A stretch of DNA of 64,000 nucleotides. Source: Bog-473 sp963741995 (GTDB lineage: Bacteria; Actinomycetota; Acidimicrobiia; Acidimicrobiales; RAAP-2). The notes beneath the pieces were generated by a model. It was not told the origin of the DNA and did no database searches. It saw only the letters and a list, made by a program, of their open reading frames with translations. Location: positions 496,001-560,000 of the forward strand of contig CAVUKI010000010.1 of assembly GCA_963741995.1 (NCBI GenBank), in the 5' to 3' direction. Of this stretch, positions 44,087 to 52,722 are shown one piece after another. Position 1 is the stretch's first letter. Each line of letters begins with the position of its first letter. Both the position numbers and the translations under genes were made by a program.

Positions 44087-44335
44087 GTGTCAGCCCGAGC
44101 TGATGCTCTTCACACTCATCAGGAGGCCCTTCCGACCAAGGGAGTGCTGAAGCGCCTGCTGCCGATTAGGGCCGCAGCGGAGTACCTTGGTGTGTCTCGA
44201 GCGACGGTAGAACGGCTTGTCTTCCGAGGTGAGCTGCCGATAGTGAAGATCGCCGGATCCACTCGCTATGACGTTGAGGACCTCGACGGTTACATCGCTA
44301 TCAACCGGAGCCGCAATCGCAAGCGGACGGCGTGA
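44087..44335 (+). CDS. xis: Excisionase-like MerR-type DNA-binding protein
   Basis: The 82-residue protein carries a complete helix-turn-helix of the excisionase/MerR-like (HTH_17) kind. RAAAEYLGVSRATVERLVFR is followed by GELPIVKIAGSTRYDVEDLDGYI. Such proteins direct integrases toward excision by bending DNA at attachment arms. It lies 38 kb from int rather than beside it. The GTG start is one nt after the previous stop. It may instead be a transcription regulator, as HTH_17 proteins serve both roles. Confidence 0.75.
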   Translation: MSARADALHTHQEALPTKGVLKRLLPIRAAAEYLGVSRATVERLVFRGELPIVKIAGSTRYDVEDLDGYIAINRSRNRKRTA

Positions 44336-44454
44336 ATACCGTGACCTTATTCAGAAGATGGGAGGGATCGTGAGGGGACAGCGCCGGAACCGAACATCCT
44401 GGATCGCCAGCGTCTACGTCTTGCCCGTCTCCCTCAAGGCTGGTCAAGGGCTGC

Positions 44455-44506
44455 CGGAGGCAGAGCGGGGACACAGAGCGAAGCGGCGTCCCGCAGCGTC
44501 CCTTGA
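44455..44506 (+). repeat. Imperfect repeat copy A
   Basis: This non-coding block contains AGCGGGGACAC and CCGCAGCGTCCCTT. It is about 75-80% identical to 44897-44946, flanking the small gene at 44677. GGGAC and GTCCC within it are complementary and can form a hairpin. Confidence 0.65.
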
Positions 44507-44676
44507 CGAGCCGGGCAGGTGGGGAATCCACAATGGCGAAGGCCGGCCAATTAGCTGCCATTCGATGGGCGAAGGGTGGATGCCTCCGGTTCGACCTTGG
44601 GGAATCGGGTCGAGGTTGGCCACTGGCAGTTCCCAGGCCCGGCTCGGAAGCGATATCCCTGTTCTAAAATGAGCTG

Positions 44677-44865
44677 GTGACTGAGGAGCGCATTGACCCC
44701 GAGGACCTGAACCATCTGCTCGTAGAGGTGATCATGGGAATCGGCCCCGAGGGTTCCACACTGCCCGATACCGAGCTGGTCCGAGCCACGCGCGAGATCC
44801 TCAAGAAAGAAGTCGCTGAGATTAAGGCCAGGGGTCACACGCCCGACGTTCCATTCCTCCTATAA
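44677..44865 (+). CDS. Small acidic hypothetical protein
   Basis: The 62-residue protein starts at GTG 44677 (MTEERIDPEDLNHLL). It is acidic at the N-terminus, has a helix PDTELVRATREILKKEVAEIK and ends in PDVPFLL. No family is recognised. It lies between two copies of a hairpin-forming repeat, which suggests a small mobile or regulated cassette. The frame is convincing by codon use but the function is open. Confidence 0.5.
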   Translation: MTEERIDPEDLNHLLVEVIMGIGPEGSTLPDTELVRATREILKKEVAEIKARGHTPDVPFLL

Positions 44866-44896
44866 GCGTTCTCCTGCTCCGAACTGACTCACTACC

Positions 44897-44946
44897 CGGA
44901 GGCTTAGCGGGGACACGGAGCAAAGCCTGCCGCAGCGTCCCTTAAC
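44897..44946 (+). repeat. Imperfect repeat copy B
   Basis: This is the second copy of the 44455-44506 repeat, with AGCGGGGACAC and CCGCAGCGTCCCTT retained. It lies 31 nt after the stop of the small gene. See copy A for the hairpin. Confidence 0.65.
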
Positions 44947-45009
44947 AGTCTGGAGAGGCACGGGGATCCCCCGGATGGACCTTCGGGGACACTGACAGAA
45001 CAGCGCTGT

Positions 45010-45990
45010 TCAACTACGCCTTCGGCTCGCCTCTGCCTCCTCGCCCCTCAGGCGCACGAGTTCGGCCTCAAGTTTCTCGATCCGCTTTGACCGCTTCACC
45101 GCGGCCTGTTCCTCTCGCTGACGTCTGACCTCTGGTGAGGTAGAGCGTGCGACCTTTTCGTCGCGTTCTCTCCGTTCTGCAGCACTGTGCAGGATGCGAC
45201 TGACTGCTTCCAGTTGCTCCGGGCTCGGCGGTGGCACCCCACAGCAGCGCATGCAGTGCAGGGGAGCGTTCGTATAGCCGTTTCGGCCGGCGTGGCACTC
45301 GCCGTGCAATGCTCGCCACGTCTCCTCATCGGTATCAATGTCGTTCTGTGGGCCGACCCACGGTCGCCCGCAGCCCGGACAGGGCACGCCGGCCGTGACC
45401 TGCTCGTAGCTCAGGAGCTTGTACGGCATCCAGCGGCAGTTGTCGACGACAGTTCGGAACTGCTCGCGGGTCGCGCGTTCATCATCGACGATTGCCTGCA
45501 TCTCCTCGACGGGAACGTCAAGTAGTTCTGCCAGTAGAGGAAGCTTCGAGTTTGTTGGTAGGGGACCGTCGACCAGCCAGTACTTCGAGCCTGATGGCCC
45601 CAGCACGCTGTTTACCCGCTTGCGATCAATGTAGCCACGCTGGTCTGTCAGAGGTTCCAGCTGTTTCGGCTTGGTGAGGTAGTCGTTGAGCGGATGCTGT
45701 TCAGCCCACGTCCGGGAGACGATCCACTCGGCGTAGCGGGGATGGAGGTTCCCATTACTCAGCCGCGTTGGATCACCGAGCCTCGGACGGAGCGCAGCGG
45801 CCTGCTCCGCGGTGATAACGGGTCCGAGCGTGCCGGTGTCAGAATCGGCTCGGGGGTTGACCACGGTTGGTCCATCCACGGTGATGGTCAGCCTGGCGCT
45901 GATGTCGTCTGGGGTTGCTGTCCTGGTCTGTGCCTCAGGCCTGGGGATCTCCCCATTGTTCCTCGGTTCTTTCGGCTGGCGCGTCGTCAC
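45010..45990 (-). CDS. Hypothetical protein with zinc-ribbon-like segment
   Basis: The 326-residue soluble protein has a Cys-rich middle (PCPGCGRPWVG near residue 208, then HGECHAGRN and LHCMRCCG), suggesting one or two bound zinc ions. The C-terminal 60 residues are highly charged coiled coil (VRRQREEQAAVKRSKRIEKLE). The start GTG 45990 is a choice; an ATG at 46158 would overlap the divergent gene. The family is not recognised. The mix of zinc ribbon and coiled coil is common in nucleic-acid-binding accessory proteins, a weak inference. Confidence 0.65.
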   Translation of the reverse strand: MTTRQPKEPRNNGEIPRPEAQTRTATPDDISARLTITVDGPTVVNPRADSDTGTLGPVITAEQAAALRPRLGDPTRLSNGNLHPRYAEWIVSRTWAEQHPLNDYLTKPKQLEPLTDQRGYIDRKRVNSVLGPSGSKYWLVDGPLPTNSKLPLLAELLDVPVEEMQAIVDDERATREQFRTVVDNCRWMPYKLLSYEQVTAGVPCPGCGRPWVGPQNDIDTDEETWRALHGECHAGRNGYTNAPLHCMRCCGVPPPSPEQLEAVSRILHSAAERRERDEKVARSTSPEVRRQREEQAAVKRSKRIEKLEAELVRLRGEEAEASRRRS

Positions 45991-46130
45991 CGAGCAGACG
46001 GTACATCGCGCTGCTGCAGGCGGTTGCTCCACATGGCTATGGCACTGGGCTTCTACGGCGAATAGGAAGACCGGCGTAGGTACCGAAAGCGCGACAATGC
46101 TCCTCAAGGCGATAGAACTCGGAGGGCGAA

Positions 46131-47084
46131 ATGAGTGACGGCAGCCCAATTTTCTCAATGACCGAAGCCGGTGTGCCGCTTGATCATGCTCGGATCGCGA
46201 AGTTGAGGGAGTACCTGCAACTCGCCCAGCGGCTCATGACCGACCATACTGAGTCAGATCCGACCTGGGCAGGGTTGCCAGGATCAAGGGCAGCAGCTGA
46301 AGCGGCAGACCCCAACTCATCGGAGGCTCTACTGCACGAACTGAACGGCGCCTATGCCTTCGCTCAAGTCCGCATGCTGGCCCTACTGGAATACGCCGAA
46401 TCCATTGCACTTTTGTGCTCAGCCGATGATGGTCCTGAAGGCTCCCTCGCCATCGATGTACTGACTCGCTCAGCCGTCGAGACCGCCTCACGAGCCTTTT
46501 GGGTGCTCGAATATGACCTGACGGTTGAACACCGAACTTCCCGCTACTTGGGCATTGAAGTCCACAGTGCCAACCATCTCGACCGTCTAGCCAAGGCCAT
46601 GAAGTTGCCCCTTAAGTATCCGCTGGAAGTACCCTCCCAAATGGCTGCCGTGCAGAAGCGATGTAATCAAGCTGGACTCAAGGTGACGATGGAAACGAAA
46701 GAACGTCCCAAAGTTGGGAACGAGCGGTTGCCGAGTGCCACCGATCTGGTGCGAACGTTGGTAGAAGACACACCGTTCGCCCATGAGGATACGGCGGTGT
46801 ACGAGCTTGGTTCTGGGGTCGCGCACGGTGCGTCCTACGCCCTGTTGCGCTCATATGAAATCAGTATCGGCGATCAGCCCGCGGATCGTCGCCTGGCGTC
46901 ACGCCTTCCGGTAGATCATCGGATTGTGGAGGCAGCGGCAGCCATGTTGCTTTTCGCTTTCATCTCACTGTTACGTCGAGTGGTCGCTCTCACGGGCTGG
47001 GACCAAACTGCGGTCCATTCATTGGACGCCGACCTTCAGGCCTTCCTCGACGATGGACCCTTGGTTTTCAGTATTGTCTCCTAG
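46131..47084 (+). CDS. Hypothetical protein, paralogue of the 10222-11130 product
   Basis: The 317-residue protein shares the same order of motifs as its left-arm relative: DPTWAGLPGS, RSAVETASRAFWVLEYDLT, LVRTLVEDT, HGASYALLRSYE and RRVVALTGWDQT. Length is similar, so the family is about 300-320 residues and helical. GGAGGGCGA precedes ATG 46131. It leads the right-arm cargo, upstream of the cyclase by 53 nt, so it may be co-transcribed with it. Its function is unknown; there is no signal peptide or membrane segment. Confidence 0.75.
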   Translation: MSDGSPIFSMTEAGVPLDHARIAKLREYLQLAQRLMTDHTESDPTWAGLPGSRAAAEAADPNSSEALLHELNGAYAFAQVRMLALLEYAESIALLCSADDGPEGSLAIDVLTRSAVETASRAFWVLEYDLTVEHRTSRYLGIEVHSANHLDRLAKAMKLPLKYPLEVPSQMAAVQKRCNQAGLKVTMETKERPKVGNERLPSATDLVRTLVEDTPFAHEDTAVYELGSGVAHGASYALLRSYEISIGDQPADRRLASRLPVDHRIVEAAAAMLLFAFISLLRRVVALTGWDQTAVHSLDADLQAFLDDGPLVFSIVS

Positions 47085-47137
47085 GCCGATGAATGCCGTG
47101 AGCTGGTCTGTAACGACGTCGAAGTATTCTTCAAGTC

Positions 47138-48157
47138 ATGGCAGCAGACGACGGGAATCAGCAGCTTCACGAACGGCTGCGAGCTCTAATTCCCTCAGCT
47201 CACGCTGAGTCGTGCCAGGTCGTTGCAACGTTTCTCGATATTCGAGGCTTCTCAAGTTTTCAAGCCAAGGGTGAATCGTTCGACTCGGCGCTGTATCTGC
47301 GTTCGGTGTACACCGCCATCCTGACGTCGTACTTCGCGGACGCAGATTTCTTCAAGCCAACCGGTGATGGTCTGTTGTTGGTCCACGAGCTCCCGCCCGA
47401 AGCACCGAAGGTACCGGCCGTAGTCAGCTCAGTTCTGGCCCGATGCGTCAGTCTCGTCGATGAGTTCAGCCAGATAACTGCTGAGGATTACATGGTTAAC
47501 TTCGCGGTCCCTCAGCAGTTGGGTATTGGAGTCGCACGAGGCTCCGTCACTCGACTGGTGTCGGGAACTCTGGTGCTGGACTACACCGGCAGGTGTCTTA
47601 ATCTCGCTGCACGACTGATGGACAAGGCCCGTCCATACGGCGTGGTCTTTGCCGACACTCATGCATCGCAATTAATGGACTACGAAGTCGCGGCTGAGTT
47701 TGCGGATGATTTCGTATGCATTCGGGGCATAGCCGAGTCTGACCCAATTTCCATATCGGTCAGCGATGGAGTGACGATCACAGCAGCCGACCGGGAGCCA
47801 ATTGGACAGTCCAGGCATCTTTGGGGGGAGCCTGAGGATCTCTCGGTTGACGCGGTTCGTGAATCAACTGCTCACGGCTTCTACCTACCGAGGGCACCAC
47901 ATTCCTACGAAGTAGCGAGCGTGCAAGTTCGCTGTCCGATCTTCGACAAGCAAGGCAAGCGGAGTGATTCCGTCTCACGGTTCGTGCTTCACGGCAGAGT
48001 CGAAGAGACGTCGGATGGGTCGATTATCTACGTTCCCTTCAAGGAAGTACAAGCAGCGCTCAAGGACGTACCGGCGACTACAACGTCAAAGATACTTGGA
48101 ATGACCAAGACGACCTACGTTACCTTTACGCCCTTTTGCGCACCCAAAGATGAGTAG
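47138..48157 (+). CDS. Stand-alone class III nucleotide cyclase
   Basis: The 339-residue soluble protein has an N-terminal cyclase domain with metal-binding D34 in FLDIRGFSSF and D77 in KPTGDGLLLV. The base-selecting positions are K73 and D148 (LDYTGRCLN), and N155 and R159 in NLAARL stabilise the transition state. K/D at the selecting positions favours ATP under the usual class III rules, so cAMP is the likely product although a uridylate cyclase (Pycsar type) cannot be excluded. The 140-residue C-terminal part is not recognised and might sense phage or regulate. No membrane segment or kinase-like sensor is present. The next genes are a small membrane protein and a HEPN-like protein. Confidence 0.82.
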   Translation: MAADDGNQQLHERLRALIPSAHAESCQVVATFLDIRGFSSFQAKGESFDSALYLRSVYTAILTSYFADADFFKPTGDGLLLVHELPPEAPKVPAVVSSVLARCVSLVDEFSQITAEDYMVNFAVPQQLGIGVARGSVTRLVSGTLVLDYTGRCLNLAARLMDKARPYGVVFADTHASQLMDYEVAAEFADDFVCIRGIAESDPISISVSDGVTITAADREPIGQSRHLWGEPEDLSVDAVRESTAHGFYLPRAPHSYEVASVQVRCPIFDKQGKRSDSVSRFVLHGRVEETSDGSIIYVPFKEVQAALKDVPATTTSKILGMTKTTYVTFTPFCAPKDE

Positions 48158-48166
48158 TGACACTAA

Positions 48167-48517
48167 TCAACGAGTGCGTGTTCCGTTTCGATAATTGGCA
48201 AGCTGCCGTTGTGCGTAGGGACCGGTGGCAACGGCATCTGGATACAGCGGCGGAATCCGGCCGTTCCACTTCCTGGCGTTATCGACTTCGCAGATCGTCT
48301 CGTAGTGGCTCTGCCGACGCCGGCGAGTAGGTGGCGTAACTACCTTCGGAGGTTTCGGAATGGTCACCGTTTGCAGGGCCGGTGCCGGATTATTGATCGC
48401 CTTCATCCACTGAATTAGTCGGCGGATCGGTTTCCAGGCCTTCTCCACCAGCACAGTCAGTGCCACAACACCACCGAGAACGGCGGCTATCTGGCTCCAT
48501 GTCGAGAGATCGGTCAT
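48167..48517 (-). CDS. Small single-pass membrane protein next to the cyclase
   Basis: The 116-residue protein has an N-terminal membrane helix (IAAVLGGVVALTVLVEKAW), then a basic Pro/Lys/Arg-rich cytoplasmic part (TVTIPKPPKVVTPPTRRRRQ) and a short tail. It is convergent with the cyclase with 9 nt between stops. No nucleotide-binding domain is visible, so it does not match known cyclic nucleotide effectors. Membrane proteins often act as effectors in cyclic-nucleotide defence, which makes this a candidate only by proximity. Confidence 0.6.
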   Translation of the reverse strand: MTDLSTWSQIAAVLGGVVALTVLVEKAWKPIRRLIQWMKAINNPAPALQTVTIPKPPKVVTPPTRRRRQSHYETICEVDNARKWNGRIPPLYPDAVATGPYAQRQLANYRNGTRTR

Positions 48518-48779
48518 AGTTGGGTCGAATTTAGTCTCGGCTCTGATGCGTCTCGCGGACCGATTCTCGACAGGCTGGCCGTGACCGGCCAATGCCGTCG
48601 AAGGCCACCCGTGCTCGCGGGAGTTACTGCACCTGGTACGGCACTTCGGGGCTACGCCATACGTCGTTATGCATGCATTTGGGGAAGTCGCTTGCCCTTC
48701 GTCGTGTGCGTCCTAGCGCGCACCGAACCAGTTTGGGCCTATTCAGGCATTTGGGAGCCCGAAGGCTTATTCTCAGCCG

Positions 48780-49763
48780 GTGAGTTACGCCTTCCGAATT
48801 CGATTGGCTCTGAGTGGACTCGTACGTATCAATTCGGCTCCAGAGACTGAGCTGCCGATCAAAACCGGGTCGGACGAGAATGTGACCTTACGCGCGCATC
48901 AACCGGATCAGGCGTTGCATAACGCCGAGCAGCTTGTACTCATCGGAAAGAACTACAGGACCGAGGCTGCCGCATCCGAAGCTGGTCATAGGTGGCGCGG
49001 TTTCGCCGAACGTGCTCTAGCACGGTGCAACATTGGCGCGGATTTTGGAGATCGCGCACCAGGTTCGGTTATTTTTCCCGCAGGCCTAGAAATGTTGAGG
49101 CAACAGTGGGGTGTCGAAAGGGTTGTGCAAGACGAGCACGGCCTCATGGTGTTTCAGTCTGAGCCGTGGCCTAGGTTCGCTCTAAGTCGCGCTGATGCCG
49201 TGGTGAGTCGGCCAGGTCCCCGTCTTGTTAAGGCAATCCAGAAGGCCGAGGAAATGTCGATCGAGATTTCGGATCGAGAGAAGACAGCCTTCGCTCTCTA
49301 CAGCGGCTCGATGTTCGTCTCATCGCTGGCGGACGCCAGGTTTTTGATGCTGATGATGGCAATAGAGACGTTGATCGAACAAGAATTTCGATCGGACGCA
49401 GCGGTCAGTCATGTGAACCAGCTAATCCACGAAACACAAACCGCTGGCCTGTCAACTGACGAAACCAGGTCATTGGTGAGCTCGCTAGAGTTCCTGCGAC
49501 AGGAGTCGATTGGCGGTGCTGGACGGCAACTGGTTCGCGGCCTGGGCGACCGTGTGTACGGGAACTCTGTCAAGGAATCGCCAGCGAAATTCTTTACGGG
49601 CTGCTACAACCTCCGCAGCAATCTGGTCCACGGGTCACACCCCCGTCCAACGTTCAGCGACGTAAATGAACGAGTGGCGGGCCTAGAGATGATGGTGGCC
49701 GATCTGTTGAGCGGCGAACTCTTGACAGCTTTCGATCTAGAGTCTTGGATTCCCCCGGAATAG
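48780..49763 (+). CDS. HEPN-like protein with R-x4-H motif
   Basis: The 327-residue protein ends in a helical domain with ADARFLMLMMAIETLIEQEF (about residues 188-207), then FFTGCYNLRSNLVHGSHP with R279 and H284. That R-x4-H spacing is the hallmark of HEPN ribonucleases. The N-terminal 120 residues are unrecognised (AEQLVLIGKNYRTEAAASEA). HEPN domains cut RNA in toxin and abortive-infection systems or act as scaffolds. The start GTG 48780 lacks a strong ribosome site. It lies 263 nt from the small membrane gene, in the same cargo block as the cyclase. Confidence 0.7.
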   Translation: MSYAFRIRLALSGLVRINSAPETELPIKTGSDENVTLRAHQPDQALHNAEQLVLIGKNYRTEAAASEAGHRWRGFAERALARCNIGADFGDRAPGSVIFPAGLEMLRQQWGVERVVQDEHGLMVFQSEPWPRFALSRADAVVSRPGPRLVKAIQKAEEMSIEISDREKTAFALYSGSMFVSSLADARFLMLMMAIETLIEQEFRSDAAVSHVNQLIHETQTAGLSTDETRSLVSSLEFLRQESIGGAGRQLVRGLGDRVYGNSVKESPAKFFTGCYNLRSNLVHGSHPRPTFSDVNERVAGLEMMVADLLSGELLTAFDLESWIPPE

Positions 49764-50059
49764 GAACGCCCACTAGCGCGTCCAGCTCCGCAGGCCACTT
49801 GGGTGATGTGCTTCGGCGGGTTTGGCATCAAGGGACAACCTGCAGCTGTGCGCCGGGACGGTGGAGCAGGCAGTTCGGCACATAGGGGCCAACCCATCAA
49901 GGCGCAACATCGAACAAACTCACCCTCGACCGTCGAAATCAAGCACCCAATTCTGCATAGAGTTTGAGCATGAGGGGGAACGTGCGACGGCAACTGCTCA
50001 TGGCAGTAGCAGCAATTCGGGCTGGTGCAGTCTCGCAACGACGCGTCCATAATCCATCC

Positions 50060-50533
50060 ATGCGACGAGGCGGGTGCCAAAGACTCTGGCTGTCTGTTGC
50101 TGGCCTTGGCTGTCTCGCTCTAGTCGCGGCCTCGTGTTCGTCGTCGACTTACCCTGAGGGCCTTCATCGCGTGGCCCCGGCGAACCAGCGCACCACCTCC
50201 ACGACGGCTGCCCAAACGACAACGACAACCACGGCTGCCGTGACGACAACGACGGGCAACACGCAGGCCACCGAGGCGCCCACCATATCTGGGATCGATG
50301 CCCCCCAAGCCCCAGCGCCGACGACGACTACCACGACTTGCCTCGAAGTACCGAACGTGATGGGCGACAGCTACGTAACCGCGGTAAACGAACTCAGCAA
50401 CGTCGGGTTCCGCCCTTGGTCAGCAGGGGTTCCCGCTCCGAACGAGGACGCGGTCGTCGTCTCTGAGATACCCGCCGGTGGCTCGTGTGTGCCTGCCGGT
50501 GCCGCGGTTCAGCTCGCGGCTCCCGGCCCTTAG
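50060..50533 (+). CDS. PASTA-domain lipoprotein
   Basis: The 157-residue protein has a signal peptide with a lipobox-like VAASC (residues about 20-24). A long Thr-rich linker (TTTTTTAAVTTTTGNTQAT) leads to one PASTA domain (VPNVMGDSYVTAVNELSNVG near residue 95, with GGSCVPAGAAVQL). PASTA domains bind peptidoglycan or beta-lactam-like groups, so it should sit on the outer face of the membrane. Single-PASTA lipoproteins occur in actinobacterial cargo. Role unknown; surface exclusion or wall contact are guesses. Confidence 0.75.
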   Translation: MRRGGCQRLWLSVAGLGCLALVAASCSSSTYPEGLHRVAPANQRTTSTTAAQTTTTTTAAVTTTTGNTQATEAPTISGIDAPQAPAPTTTTTTCLEVPNVMGDSYVTAVNELSNVGFRPWSAGVPAPNEDAVVVSEIPAGGSCVPAGAAVQLAAPGP

Positions 50534-50765
50534 CTCCGGCAGGACCTCTTCGCCTGATTGTGAGCGCCGATTTCGAGTACCCCCTGCCCCCGTTCGCTGC
50601 CGGGTTAGAGCGCTTCTCGATTTACGTAGCCCTGAATCCCGATTACTCGAATAGCTCTGGCCGCCTCCTGCGCTTCTTGGACCGCCTCTTCTCCGTGATA
50701 TGGACCGGCCTTGTGAACGACCTTCCCGGTGCGCCGGTCTGTGGGAGGGCGTCTCGGAACCCGCA

Positions 50766-51977
50766 TCACTCCTGGGCGAAAGGATCGGGAAAGTCGTCCA
50801 GACGAACCGTTCCCAGGAGCGGCTCCACAAGTGAACGCGCGATCTCAATGGGCTCGTCCTTAAGCTTCGACGCCGGCACTCTCACATGGCGCTGGTAGAC
50901 GTCCTTCGGCACCGTCGGCCTGTGACGCCGAGACATTGTGTAGCTCGGCTCCGCCCACTGTCCCGAGATAGCCCCCTCCGCCCCCACGACAGCCATCACG
51001 ACTTCGACGGCGCCGTGATACTCACCGCGATCGAGGATGCGCCCCGCCATCAAACACGCGTGCGCAACCATGTGGGCAACGGAATTGTCACGGAGCGTGA
51101 AAGAGCCGTTGTCGCTGTCGGCCACGGCAGCATGGAAGTACCGGAAGGTTCCGTCATCGAGCAGTTCCGCTCGGGCGACGTAGGACACAATGACCTCGCC
51201 CTCGTAGTGTGTGATCGGTCCGGCAATCAGTGCGACTCCGTCAAAAGTCGAGAGCGGCTGGTGCCCAGATACGACGTCGTTGAAGCGAGGAGCCCAAGGG
51301 TCCCTGAAACGGAGGGCATTTGACACCGCTGTGACATCGTTGGCCAGCTCAGGTTGCGGCTGGTCGTTCATGGCCCGCTCGCGCAGGCCAGCGTCTGAGG
51401 CGAGCGGCACGACGACGAAGTGGAGATCCGCGCGACCGGAGCTTGGCTCGAGCGGCGCCACTTCGAACGCCTCAGCGAGGGTCCGTCGTACCTTGTCCTC
51501 TGCGGTCCGACGACGCTCGTAGAGCCGCGCGACCTCAGCCTCTCCCAGGATGCGGTTTCCGCCGGGCTGCCGTCCGTAATACCGACCCGTCGACTCTTCC
51601 TGGTGTGGTGCGCGAAGCGACGGCGGCACGACGACTACGGCATATCCTTTGTCCGTGTCCGGAGGGTCCAGCGAGAGCTCGTAGACGGCGAACTCGATGG
51701 ACTCGCGGACGCGAGTCTCGACGACCTGGCTGATGCGCTCTGTGAAGCCGACCAAGCTGAAGGGGGTGGGCCTGAAAGTCTTGGCCGTCCGATCCTCAGC
51801 GACGCCATAAATCAACAACCCGCCGTCCGTGGACATCGCGGCAACGTCGGCGGCCATCTCCGCATTCCTGGCCGGGTTGGGCGGCTGTTGCTTGTACTCG
51901 ATCGAGGCTGCCTCGTGGGGCAAGATGCCGTTGGCGAGGGCGTCCTCCAGCTCCTTGGCGGTCTTGGGAAGCCACAT
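50766..51977 (-). CDS. AlbA/Schlafen-type nucleic-acid-binding protein
   Basis: The 403-residue protein opens with MWLPKTAKELEDALANG and has the AlbA_2/Schlafen core ASIEYKQQPPNPARNAEMAADVAAMSTDGGLLIYGVAED (residues about 28-68), including the Glu-Tyr-Lys and GGLLIYGV elements. The C-terminal half is unrecognised but contains long beta-like stretches and HVRVPASKL. Such proteins bind nucleic acids; Schlafen-type domains can cleave tRNA in defence. It is last in an operon with two small genes (52353 and 52637). ATG 51977 lies 67 nt after the previous stop. Confidence 0.78.
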   Translation of the reverse strand: MWLPKTAKELEDALANGILPHEAASIEYKQQPPNPARNAEMAADVAAMSTDGGLLIYGVAEDRTAKTFRPTPFSLVGFTERISQVVETRVRESIEFAVYELSLDPPDTDKGYAVVVVPPSLRAPHQEESTGRYYGRQPGGNRILGEAEVARLYERRRTAEDKVRRTLAEAFEVAPLEPSSGRADLHFVVVPLASDAGLRERAMNDQPQPELANDVTAVSNALRFRDPWAPRFNDVVSGHQPLSTFDGVALIAGPITHYEGEVIVSYVARAELLDDGTFRYFHAAVADSDNGSFTLRDNSVAHMVAHACLMAGRILDRGEYHGAVEVVMAVVGAEGAISGQWAEPSYTMSRRHRPTVPKDVYQRHVRVPASKLKDEPIEIARSLVEPLLGTVRLDDFPDPFAQE

Positions 51978-52044
51978 AGAGGTTATCGTTGCACGGCGAG
52001 ACCCTGTCGTGAACAGCGACGGCGAGTCCGCTAGCCATAGATCC

Positions 52045-52353
52045 CTATTCCTTGGCGAGCTCCTCGGCCCTCCGCCGATATCCCTCGACCAAGGCGTCCC
52101 CTGGGGTCCCGGTACTGCGTTCGAGCTCGTCGATGAGCACATCTGACAAGACAACCAGGCCGAGAACAATTGTTCCGATCCGTTCCCCATAGTCGGTCCA
52201 GGACTCGCCGGCCTGTGGGACGTAACCCCCAAGCGCCGCCTGATATGTGGCGTTGTCCTTGATGGGAATCGTTCGGTCAGTCCGATACGCCGCCAGGAGT
52301 TCCGTTGCCCGCAGGACTTTCTTGTGTTGGTCGCTGATGCTTTGGGTGGTCAT
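52045..52353 (-). CDS. Hypothetical protein of the AlbA operon
   Basis: The 102-residue protein is mainly helical, with TELLAAYRTDRTIPIKDNATY, WTDYGERIGTIVLGLVVLSDVL (a possible membrane-associated helix) and an acidic C-terminus. Its ATG overlaps the stop of the preceding gene (ATGA at 52350-52353), so it is coupled to it. Function unknown. Two short partners before a Schlafen-type protein look like an antitoxin or a sensor for it. Confidence 0.65.
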   Translation of the reverse strand: MTTQSISDQHKKVLRATELLAAYRTDRTIPIKDNATYQAALGGYVPQAGESWTDYGERIGTIVLGLVVLSDVLIDELERSTGTPGDALVEGYRRRAEELAKE

Positions 52354-52637
52354 GTTTCAAACACTAAGGACGGGTTGTGACATCCCCCAGCTCGCAATAT
52401 TTGGTCCGTGCCTCCCCGACCTGGCGACCCGTGCCCTGGCTCAACCGCGAACGCCAACCGGTGCTGGCGAATGCTGTACGAGACAACGACGTCAAGCGGG
52501 GGGTCTGAACCGGCGTAGGAGCCGTCGAAGATTGCTATAGCTGCCGTCAGGACCCAGTAGACACCTTGCATCAGCCAGTGCCGACTGGCAGCGAGTGAGA
52601 TTTCGGCCTCGTCGGTCAGCTCGGTGTACTTCGTCAT
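52350..52637 (-). CDS. Small hypothetical protein leading the AlbA operon
   Basis: The 95-residue protein (MTKYTELTDEAEISLAASRHW...) has a helix with aromatic residues (LMQGVYWVLTAAIAIFDGSY) that may touch the membrane. It is read as real because its stop overlaps the next gene's start (ATGA). The family is not recognised. It is first in the three-gene operon 52637-50766. Confidence 0.6.
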   Translation of the reverse strand: MTKYTELTDEAEISLAASRHWLMQGVYWVLTAAIAIFDGSYAGSDPPLDVVVSYSIRQHRLAFAVEPGHGSPGRGGTDQILRAGGCHNPSLVFET

Positions 52638-52722
52638 CGGGACTCCGCTGGCGCTAAATATCCCCATACACCGGGTAGGTGAGACAGCTGGGACCCACTC
52701 GTCGCCCGTACGCCAGATTGGA

